The notes under the pieces were generated by a model. It made no database searches, was not told the DNA's origin, and was given only the letters and a program-made list of their open reading frames with translations. From contig JAYRMR010000026.1 in the NCBI GenBank assembly GCA_041912595.1, forward strand, positions 1-64,000: a stretch of DNA of 64,000 nucleotides, written 5' to 3'. The position numbers and the translations under genes are program-made. Origin of the DNA: Roseateles_B sp041912595. GTDB taxonomy: Bacteria; Pseudomonadota; Gammaproteobacteria; Burkholderiales; Burkholderiaceae_C. Shown here one piece after another: positions 41,960 to 48,802 of this stretch (positions are counted from its first letter, which is position 1; every line of letters begins with the position of its first letter).

Positions 41960-44900
41960 ATGACCGTCACGGGGACCGTCGGCGCGGGGGCGGCCGGCAA
42001 TGCGGCGCACGCCAAGCCGGTTGCGGAACGCTTTGAGCTGGGAGAGTGGCGCGTCGATCCGGCCGCCAACCGTCTGACGCATGCCACCGAGGGCGAGCAG
42101 GCCCTGGAGCCCCGCGCGATGGCCGTGCTGCTGGCGCTGTGCGCGTCGCCCGGCGAGGTCATCAGCGCCGACACCCTGCTGGTGCGCTGCTGGGGCGATG
42201 CCCTCGTCGAAGGCGGCCTCGGTGACAACCCCGTCCACAAGAGCATCAACCAGCTGCGTCGCGCCCTGGGCGACAGCGCCACCGCGCCGCGCTACATCGA
42301 GACCATCCGCAAGCGCGGCTACCGCGTCATCGCGCCTGTGCGCGGCGGGCAGGGCCAGGCCCGCAGCGGCGCCTGGCAGGGTGGCTCGCCCTTCCGCGGC
42401 CTGCAGGCCTTCGACATCCGCCACGCCGAAGTCTTCTTCGGCCGCGAGCAGGCCACGCAGGAGCTGCTGCGCAGCGTCACCGCACAGATGCAGCGCCAGC
42501 ACGGCCTGGTGCTCGTGCTGGGGCCGAGCGGCTCCGGCAAGACCTCGCTCGTCAGCGCCGGCCTGATCCCCACGCTGCAGCGCGAACCGCTGGCCGGGCG
42601 CTGGCAACTCATCAGCTACAGCCAGCTGGACCTGGCCGACCTGAGCGTGCAGGCCTCCGAGGCTGCCGATGGGACGGCATCTCCGCCCGCCTTCGCGCTG
42701 GCCCTGGCCGCCGCCTTGCTGGACTGGGAGACGCCTGCCGGCGAGCCGCTGCTGGCCGGCTTCAACGCCCATGACCTCGCCCGCGCCCTCAGCGAGACGC
42801 CCGCCACCGTGCTGACCGAGCTGCGCGCCGCGCTGCTGCGCCAGGGCGGCAGCGGGCAGCCCTATGCGCTGCTCTTCATCGACCGCCTCGAGGCCTTGTT
42901 CCGTCCGCCCCTCGGGGACGAGGCCCTGCGCGAGCCGGCGCTGCGCCTGCTGCAGCAGCTGGCCGAAAGCGGCAGCGTGCTGCTCGTGGCCGCCTGCCGC
43001 AACGACTACTACCCCCAGCTGGCCCAGCACCCCTGGCTGATGCGGGACAAGGCCCAGGGCGGCCACCTCGACCTCGCGCCGCCGAGCCGTGCCGAGATCG
43101 CCCAGATGGTCCGCCTGCCGGCCCGCGCCGCCGGGCTGAGCTTCGGCATCGACGCGTCCACGCACCAGCGTCTGGACGATCTGCTCTGCGACGCCGCCGC
43201 CGCCAGCCCCGACGCCCTGCCGCTGCTGCAGTACACGCTCGAGCAGCTCTACCAGCAGCGCAGCGCGCATGGCGAGCTCACCTTCGCGGCCTACCAGGCG
43301 CTGGGTGGCGCCTCCGGCGGCATGGGCGGGCTGGAGGGCGTGATCGCCGAGCAGGCCGAGCAGCTCATCCGCGCCATGACGCCTGTTCAGCAGGAGGCGC
43401 TGCCGCATGTGCTGGCGCTGCTGGTGCTGGTGGGCGAGGACGAGTCGAGCCCCGTGGGCGGCCGCCGCGCGTTGTGGAGCGAGCTGCGCAGCGCCGCCGA
43501 GCGTGAGCTGGTGCGTGCCCTCGTGGATGCGCGCCTGCTCGTGAGCGAGCACAGCACCGAGTTCGCCCGCGAGGAGCCGGGCTTCCGCGTCGCCCACGAG
43601 GCGCTGCTGCGCCGCTGGCCCCGCGTGACGGACTGGATCGCTCAGCATCGCCAGGACCTGCAGACCCGAGCCCGGCTGCGCCAGCAGGTGCAGCGCTGGG
43701 AGCAGGGCGGGCGGGCGGCGGAGTTCCTGTGGCCGCGCGGGCGGCAGTTGCAGGACGCCTGGCGCTTGCGCGAGAGCGAGGTGCATGCCCTGAGTCCGAC
43801 CGAAGGGCGATTCCTCGCAGCGAGCATGGGGCGGGCCGTCGCCGTGCAGCGGCTCAAGCATTTCGCCATTGCCGTATTGCTGACATTGACGGTGTTGTCG
43901 GGGCTGCTGGCCTTGAAGGCGTTCCGGGCTGAACGCGATGCGACGGAGAAGAAGGCGACCAGCGATCGCCTGCTCTCCTTCATGCTCGGAGAAATGGCGG
44001 AGCAACTCCGCCCGGTCGGCCGGCTGTCGCTGATCGAGCGCATCGGTACCGAGGCCATGGGCGTGCTGCAGACCTCCGCGCTGGCGAATGAGGCGCCGTC
44101 GGCCCGGATTCAGCGGGCCCGCGCGCTGTTGATCCTTGGCGAGGTCTACTGGGAGAAAAAGCAGACCGACTCCGCCCGGAAGGCATTTGATGTGGCGCTG
44201 GAACTCTGCCGGGGGGTTGATGCCGGGGCGCTCGCCAGGGACGAGCGGGGGAATTACTACAAGACCCTGGGTGCCGCAGAGTATTGGGTGGCGCAACTGA
44301 ATTTGAGCACCGGCGAGCGCGAAAAGGCCAAGGAGGGGTTTTCCAACTATCTCTCGGCTTCTCGCCAGGGATTGGCGCTGGCGCCGCAGGACCAATCGGC
44401 GCAGTTGGAAGTGAGTTATTCGCTCAATGCCCTCGGTTCGCTGGCATTGCGAGATCTTGATATTCCCCTGGCGCGACAGCTCTTTGCGGAGCGCCTCAGC
44501 ATTACCCGGCAAATCCTGCGGGCGACGCCGGACGATTATCTGCGTCAGCTCGATCTGGCCAATGTGCTCGAATGGACGGCCGAAGTCTGTCTGGTGGAGC
44601 GCGGTGATGCGTCCTGCTGGCCCGACCTTGACGAGATGACGCAGCTGCTCGAGCAGGCTGCGGCGAGCCGGCCGCAGGACATGCGGGTGCAGATGCGCCT
44701 GGCCAGCGCCTATGCCTGGCGGGCGTTGCTGCACGAGCAACTCGGTCATTACGAAAAAGGGTTGGAAGTGATCCGCAAGGCGCTGGCCATGGCCCGTCGC
44801 ACGGCCATGGCGGACGCTGACAATCAGGAATGGAAGCGCCGCGTCGTGGTCTTCTCCTCGATGGAAGCGGTGCTGCGAAGCCGGCTCCCGAAATCCCAGG

Positions 44901-45259
44901 GCCCGGGACGCGAGCCCATCGATCTCGCGACGCTTCAGACCCATGTGCAGCAGTATGGCGAGGCGGTGCAGGCCTTGCGCTATGAATACATGATCGTGGC
45001 GTACGCTTCCGGCCAGGGTGTGGACTTGCATCGGGCCGCCGAGCGGATTGAGATCATGCGGGGCCTGTGGCGCATCAAGGATTTCTACCGGCTCGCGGAA
45101 CTGGATTCCCTGTCCTTGCGGTGGACGCGGGACCACGATCCGCTGGCAGGAAAGAGAATGTGCTCCGAAATGAAGGAGTATTGGGGGCGGCTCAGCAAGG
45201 ATGGCCTGCAGCTTGCAGGCAGATTCGTTGATTCGATGGGCCCGCTGTGTGGAGAGTGA
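41960..45259 (+). CDS. Winged-helix / nSTAND1 ATPase / helical-repeat signalling protein
   Basis: A 1,099-residue multidomain protein. Residues ~22-126 are an OmpR/CadC-type winged helix (F-E-L-G-E-W-R-V-D-P at 25-34, G-Y-R-V-I near 120). From 143 (S-P-F-R-G-L-Q-A-F) an nSTAND1-type NTPase follows, with Walker A G-P-S-G-S-G-K-T-S (188-196), Walker B-like L-L-F-I-D-R-L-E-A (304-312), then V-A-H-E-A-L-L-R-R-W-P (544-554). A transmembrane segment spans ~634-653, and the last 440 residues look like helical (TPR-like) repeats. STAND ATPases act as ligand-sensing switches. Predicted topology puts the DNA-binding and NTPase parts inside the cell and the repeats in the periplasm, CadC-style (inference). 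G+C falls in the 3' half. AGGG/GAGG precede the ATG. Confidence 0.85.
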   Translation: MTVTGTVGAGAAGNAAHAKPVAERFELGEWRVDPAANRLTHATEGEQALEPRAMAVLLALCASPGEVISADTLLVRCWGDALVEGGLGDNPVHKSINQLRRALGDSATAPRYIETIRKRGYRVIAPVRGGQGQARSGAWQGGSPFRGLQAFDIRHAEVFFGREQATQELLRSVTAQMQRQHGLVLVLGPSGSGKTSLVSAGLIPTLQREPLAGRWQLISYSQLDLADLSVQASEAADGTASPPAFALALAAALLDWETPAGEPLLAGFNAHDLARALSETPATVLTELRAALLRQGGSGQPYALLFIDRLEALFRPPLGDEALREPALRLLQQLAESGSVLLVAACRNDYYPQLAQHPWLMRDKAQGGHLDLAPPSRAEIAQMVRLPARAAGLSFGIDASTHQRLDDLLCDAAAASPDALPLLQYTLEQLYQQRSAHGELTFAAYQALGGASGGMGGLEGVIAEQAEQLIRAMTPVQQEALPHVLALLVLVGEDESSPVGGRRALWSELRSAAERELVRALVDARLLVSEHSTEFAREEPGFRVAHEALLRRWPRVTDWIAQHRQDLQTRARLRQQVQRWEQGGRAAEFLWPRGRQLQDAWRLRESEVHALSPTEGRFLAASMGRAVAVQRLKHFAIAVLLTLTVLSGLLALKAFRAERDATEKKATSDRLLSFMLGEMAEQLRPVGRLSLIERIGTEAMGVLQTSALANEAPSARIQRARALLILGEVYWEKKQTDSARKAFDVALELCRGVDAGALARDERGNYYKTLGAAEYWVAQLNLSTGEREKAKEGFSNYLSASRQGLALAPQDQSAQLEVSYSLNALGSLALRDLDIPLARQLFAERLSITRQILRATPDDYLRQLDLANVLEWTAEVCLVERGDASCWPDLDEMTQLLEQAAASRPQDMRVQMRLASAYAWRALLHEQLGHYEKGLEVIRKALAMARRTAMADADNQEWKRRVVVFSSMEAVLRSRLPKSQGPGREPIDLATLQTHVQQYGEAVQALRYEYMIVAYASGQGVDLHRAAERIEIMRGLWRIKDFYRLAELDSLSLRWTRDHDPLAGKRMCSEMKEYWGRLSKDGLQLAGRFVDSMGPLCGE

Positions 45260-45275
45260 TTTTTATGGAGATGTG

Positions 45276-45692
45276 ATGGATACGGAGAATGGCACTGTTC
45301 TGGGGTCGACCAACAAGCCCTATCAGGTGAATGTTGCTGCCGCGCTGGATGGCAACGGCAATCCCTATTTCCTGTACAGCGACGTGAATGGCAAGCCGCT
45401 GGTGTCGCCGATCGTTTTCCCTTCCGCTGAAGGTTACGATTCGGTGCGCTACAAAGATATCGGCACCGGCCCTTTGCGCTTGTGGGGCCAAAATACCCAT
45501 ACGGTCAGTGGTTCGGGCGGCCCGCAGGGTGATAACCAAAGCCTGGCCCCGGGTGGTCAGGTCACGATTCCCGTGCGCAAGGGCACCACGAGAAGCACCA
45601 TTCTCATTTTCACCAACAATAGCGGTCCCTCGGGTGCCTTTGTCGGCCTGGTGCCAACGCCTGATCCTGTGGCGGAAAACCCACCCGGTTGA
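45276..45692 (+). CDS. Orphan protein (138 aa) behind the STAND gene
   Basis: A 138-residue protein starting M-D-T-E-N-G-T-V-L-G, 16 bases after the STAND stop, with GGAG five bases before the ATG. The sequence is rich in Gly, Asn, Ser and Pro with alternating hydrophobics, suggesting a small beta-sandwich (for example L-A-P-G-G-Q-V-T-I-P-V and S-T-I-L-I-F-T-N-N). It has no signal peptide, membrane segment or cysteines, and ends in a Pro-rich tail. I do not recognise a family. Spacing suggests co-expression with the STAND protein; it may be its effector, ligand or cargo (speculative). Confidence 0.65.
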   Translation: MDTENGTVLGSTNKPYQVNVAAALDGNGNPYFLYSDVNGKPLVSPIVFPSAEGYDSVRYKDIGTGPLRLWGQNTHTVSGSGGPQGDNQSLAPGGQVTIPVRKGTTRSTILIFTNNSGPSGAFVGLVPTPDPVAENPPG

Positions 45693-45754
45693 GTCGCTGA
45701 ATCCCGCAGCGGGCATTCGGCTCCGTCGGGAATCGAAAGTCCGCTTCACGTGTC

Positions 45755-45776
45755 ACGCCCGGCCCTTGCCGGGCGT
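45755..45776. terminator. Hairpin downstream of the 138-aa gene
   Basis: Perfect 9-bp stem ACGCCCGGC / GCCGGGCGT with a CCTT loop, 63 bases after the stop. It lacks a following T run, so it may stabilise the transcript end or act with Rho. Confidence 0.5.
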
Positions 45777-46050
45777 ACTGCGTCTTGGTCTTGGGGGTCC
45801 GTCGTGGCCACGCCTGCTTCCGAAAACCTGCTGGATTCTTCCGGCCGTGATGCGATGTCTGGCCGTCATCTGATTCCCGCTCGCGCCGCCTCTGGTTCAC
45901 GGATGGTGCTCACGGCACGGCCGAAACCGTCACAATCAGGGCATGGCCCTCTCGTACCGCGTGGGCCGGACTGATCGGACCCGGGATGGGTTTGACAGAA
46001 AAATCCAAGGGTTAACCCCTGTTTCTGATCCCGATTCGCCCCTCAGAAGC

Positions 46051-46071
46051 TTCCGGAAGGTTCCCGGAAGG
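46051..46071. promoter_or_regulatory. Tandem near-palindromes, possible operator of the HTH gene
   Basis: Adjacent units TTCCGGAAGG and TTCCCGGAAGG, each nearly self-complementary, about 120 bases upstream of the HTH gene start. The arrangement fits cooperative repressor binding, perhaps autoregulation (inference). Confidence 0.4.
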
Positions 46072-46192
46072 CGACTTTTCTGCCGATTTCCTATCGTTCA
46101 GCCCATCGATGCACCGCGCATCGACGCGCCGCCCGCCCCGCCTCTCCGGCTTGTGCTGGCCCGCCCCTCCAGTCGCATCTGACGAGGTCAAC

Positions 46193-46660
46193 ATGAGCAA
46201 GGAAATCGATACCAGCCTGAATGAGGAGCAATCGGCTGCCAATAAGCTGGGCCATGCCGCTGCCGATTCTCAGGAAACCTCCCAGACGGGCAGTGCTGCG
46301 AGCACAGATACCGTCCTGTCCTATGAAAACATGCTGGCACAAGTCACGGCCAGCATGAATCCCGCCCCGGTGGTTCGTTATGAACCCATGGTCCAGCAAG
46401 GCCGGGTCTTCCTGGTCCAGGATATTCTCAAGAGCCTGCGCAACGAGAAACTGCAGACCCAGGAGGAAATGGCAGAAGCTTGCCAGCAGGGCCGATTTCG
46501 CGTCTCGATCGCTTCCATCAAGCGCGCAGAGATCGGGCGGCCAGTGCTTTTTCGTATCGCGCGGGAACTCGCACGGTATTTCAACGTCCCCGTCGAGAGA
46601 ATCGTGAAAATGCGCCCGGTGACCGTCGCCGAGTATCTGGCCGGCGAAACCAAGCACTGA
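46193..46660 (+). CDS. HTH (XRE-like) regulator of the STAND-associated type
   Basis: A 155-residue protein. Residues 1-60 are polar, Ser/Ala/Gln-rich and likely disordered. Residues ~73-140 form a helix-turn-helix domain: T-Q-E-E-M-A-E-A-C, R-V-S-I-A-S-I-K-R-A-E-I-G-R-P-V-L and R-E-L-A-R-Y-F-N-V-P. This 'S-I-K-R-A-E-x-G-x-P-V-L' style of HTH is one I associate with the N-termini of bacterial STAND/AAA and cyclase fusion proteins (recollection, not checked). GAGGT precedes the ATG by five bases. Together with the upstream STAND and 138-residue genes it forms a candidate three-gene module. Confidence 0.75.
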   Translation: MSKEIDTSLNEEQSAANKLGHAAADSQETSQTGSAASTDTVLSYENMLAQVTASMNPAPVVRYEPMVQQGRVFLVQDILKSLRNEKLQTQEEMAEACQQGRFRVSIASIKRAEIGRPVLFRIARELARYFNVPVERIVKMRPVTVAEYLAGETKH

Positions 46661-46748
46661 TCTCGCGGGCTTGGTCCGGGTGATGGGGCCCTGGCCGGCG
46701 CACTGCGGCCCCGGCGGGCGCCCGCCCCACGGGGGGCGTCGCAGAGTC

Positions 46749-46762
46749 GGGGTCAGGCCTTG
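46749..46762 (-). repeat. Variant of the dispersed motif (one mismatch), inverted
   Basis: GGGGTCAGGCCTTG on the plus strand, one change from the consensus GGGGTCAGGTCTTG, in the gap between the HTH gene and the phosphatase gene. A G+C-rich hairpin-like stretch precedes it (about 46700-46745). It faces copy 5 across the STAND module. Confidence 0.6.
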
Positions 46763-46840
46763 ACATCCGTCATCCCCCACCCTCGGCTGCAGGGGCTTTG
46801 GAGTACATGCTCCCGGGCGGGCTCGCCCATAATGCCCGCC

Positions 46841-47314
46841 ATGAAATCCCTGCTGCTGGTCTGCACGGCCAACATCTGCCGCTCGCCCATGGCCGAGGCG
46901 GTGTTCAAGGCGCAGGCTGCCGTCCTCGGACTCGGGCGCGTGGCCTCCGCCGGCGTGCGCGCCTCCTCCCGGGCGCAGAGCATGGACGCGCGAGCCGCCG
47001 CGGCGCTCAGCCGCCGCAAGTACCCCCTCGAGAAGAAATGGCGTTCCCGCCGCATCGAGGCGGAGGACTTCCTGCGCTTCGACCACCTCCTCGCGATGGA
47101 CGAGGACAACCTCCACGCGCTGCGCCGCCAGTGCCCGCCCGAGCTGCTGCACAAGGTCGGCCTGCTGCTGGACGTGGTGCCCGGCCGCGAGGGGCAGGAG
47201 GTGCCGGACCCGTACTTCGGCAGCGCGCAGGGCTTCGAGAATGTGCTGGACCTCATCGAGCTGGCCGCCCGGAGCTGGTCGCAGGCGCCGCTGGCGCGCC
47301 GGGTGGTGCGCTAG
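46841..47314 (+). CDS. Low-molecular-weight protein tyrosine phosphatase
   Basis: A 157-residue LMW-PTP with the P-loop C-T-A-N-I-C-R-S (Cys8, Arg14) at the N-terminus and the general-acid D-P-Y-F motif (P-D-P-Y-F-G) late in the protein. It should dephosphorylate protein phosphotyrosine or a related phosphoester. Such enzymes often pair with BY-kinases in capsule loci, but none is present here. The next gene, a diguanylate cyclase, begins four bases after the stop, suggesting an operon. The start at M-K-S-L-L-L is set by homology. Confidence 0.9.
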   Translation: MKSLLLVCTANICRSPMAEAVFKAQAAVLGLGRVASAGVRASSRAQSMDARAAAALSRRKYPLEKKWRSRRIEAEDFLRFDHLLAMDEDNLHALRRQCPPELLHKVGLLLDVVPGREGQEVPDPYFGSAQGFENVLDLIELAARSWSQAPLARRVVR

Positions 47315-47317
47315 CCG

Positions 47318-48784
47318 ATGTCCAGAAACCCGCCGACCATGCTGTTCCGCACCAAGCTGGCCCTCAACCTCATCGCGCAGATCGTCCTCGTGCTGGTGGC
47401 GACGGCGGCGGTGGGCTACCTGGTGGCGGGCTACCGCAGCCTGCTGGAGCAGCAGCGGCAGTTCCAGCAGCGGGACCAGCTGGTCGCGCAACTGCAGCGC
47501 AGCTCGGACGAGCTCACGCGCATGGCGCAGCTGTTCGTGGTGAGCCGCGACGCGCAATTCGCCGACCACTACCGCGAGGTCGCCCGCATGCGCGAGGGCC
47601 TGCAGTCGGAGCCCGAGGGCTATGACGAGGTCTACTGGGACCTGGCACTGGACCAGCCCCGCGCCGCCGGCCGCCCCGTGGCCGCGCGCGCCATGCAGGC
47701 GAAGCTGCAGGACGCCGGCTTCGCGCCCGAGGACTACGCTCGCCTGGCGGAGGCCCTGCGCCGCTCCGAGGCGCTGATGAAGACCGAGCAGCAGGCCATG
47801 GGGCGCGTGGACACCCGCGGCTCGACCCATCCGCTGGCGGAGGAGGAATGGAAGGAGGCGCTGGAGATGCTGCACGGCCCCGCCTACCGCCACGCCAAGG
47901 CCGAGATCATGGGGCCGCTGCGCGCCGTGCGGCAGTCGCTGAAGGCGAGCCACGAGGCCCTGATCCAGCCCTTGAAGGACAACCTGCGCTTCACCGCCTG
48001 GCTGGCCATCGTGTGCCTGGTGTTCACCGGCGGCAATGCCGTGTTCATGGCCATGCGCTACGACCGCTCGGTGCGCCGCCCGGTCGAGATGCTGCGCCAC
48101 TGGGCCCGGCAGGTGCGCAAGGGGCAGCAGAGCCAGCGCATCAGCCTCGGGCATAGCTCCGAGTTCGGCGAGCTCTCCCAGGCCATCGACGAGATGGCGG
48201 AGTCCGTCGAGCGCAGCCTCGACGAGCTGAAGGAGGAAGTGGCGCGCCGGGCCCGCGCCGAGCAGGTGGTGCGCCATCTGGCCAACCACGACGCGCTCAC
48301 CGGCCTGCCCTCGCTGCGCCTGCTGCACGACCGCCTGGACCGCGCCCTGGCGCAGGCTCAGCGCAAGAGCCAGGGCCTGGCGCTGATCTTCGTGGACCTG
48401 AATGACTTCAAGCCCATCAATGACCGCTACGGCCACGAGGCGGGCGACCAGGTGCTCAAGGTCGTCGCCCAGCGGCTGGCGGCCTCGCTGCGGGAGGCCG
48501 ACACGGTCGGCCGCATCGGCGGGGACGAGTTCCTGGTGCTGCTGCCCGATGTCGACAGTCTTCTGCAGGCCCAGCAGGTCAAGGCCAAGCTGGTGGCGCT
48601 GCTGGAGCAGCCCATCTTCATCTCGGTCCATAACCTGGCCGTGCGGGTGACGGCGGCCATGGGCATCGCCGTCTACCCGGTCATGGCCAACGATGCGCAG
48701 GGCCTCATGCGCATCGCGGACCAGGACATGTACCGCGACAAGGCGGAGATGCGGTCGCGCCAGGGCGCCGGCAGGAGCGCCTGA
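47318..48784 (+). CDS. Membrane-bound diguanylate cyclase with HAMP domain
   Basis: A 488-residue protein with TM1 (~15-37), a periplasmic helical sensor region (~38-225), TM2 (~226-246), a HAMP-like linker (~247-300) and a GGDEF domain. The active-site G-G-D-E-F is intact at 401-405 with the inhibitory R-E-A-D at 392-395, so it should make cyclic-di-GMP from GTP with product inhibition. There is no EAL domain. It is probably co-transcribed with the phosphatase gene. Confidence 0.92.
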   Translation: MSRNPPTMLFRTKLALNLIAQIVLVLVATAAVGYLVAGYRSLLEQQRQFQQRDQLVAQLQRSSDELTRMAQLFVVSRDAQFADHYREVARMREGLQSEPEGYDEVYWDLALDQPRAAGRPVAARAMQAKLQDAGFAPEDYARLAEALRRSEALMKTEQQAMGRVDTRGSTHPLAEEEWKEALEMLHGPAYRHAKAEIMGPLRAVRQSLKASHEALIQPLKDNLRFTAWLAIVCLVFTGGNAVFMAMRYDRSVRRPVEMLRHWARQVRKGQQSQRISLGHSSEFGELSQAIDEMAESVERSLDELKEEVARRARAEQVVRHLANHDALTGLPSLRLLHDRLDRALAQAQRKSQGLALIFVDLNDFKPINDRYGHEAGDQVLKVVAQRLAASLREADTVGRIGGDEFLVLLPDVDSLLQAQQVKAKLVALLEQPIFISVHNLAVRVTAAMGIAVYPVMANDAQGLMRIADQDMYRDKAEMRSRQGAGRSA

Positions 48785-48802
48785 CGCCGGCCGCCCCCGC
48801 CC

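Larger units (their letters stand above)
45693..46192. other. 500-base non-coding region between the orphan gene and the HTH gene
   Basis: No protein-like frame stands out. It holds a strong hairpin (45755-45776), a TTCCGGAAGG double repeat (46051-46071) and a small dyad CGATGC / GCATCG (46107-46123). It is lower in G+C than the window average, consistent with a promoter region for the HTH gene and with acquired DNA. Confidence 0.5.

Noticed and set aside
41822..45136. A 1,100-codon frame antisense to the STAND gene (with similar long antisense frames at 25440-27962 and 48812-52120)
   Set aside because: They exactly shadow well-supported genes, show no motifs and have shadow-type composition (Arg, Gly, Gln, His, Leu).
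45750..45974. A 74-codon frame between the orphan gene and the HTH gene
   Set aside because: It starts at the edge of a strong hairpin, has no ribosome site and shows no protein-like pattern.
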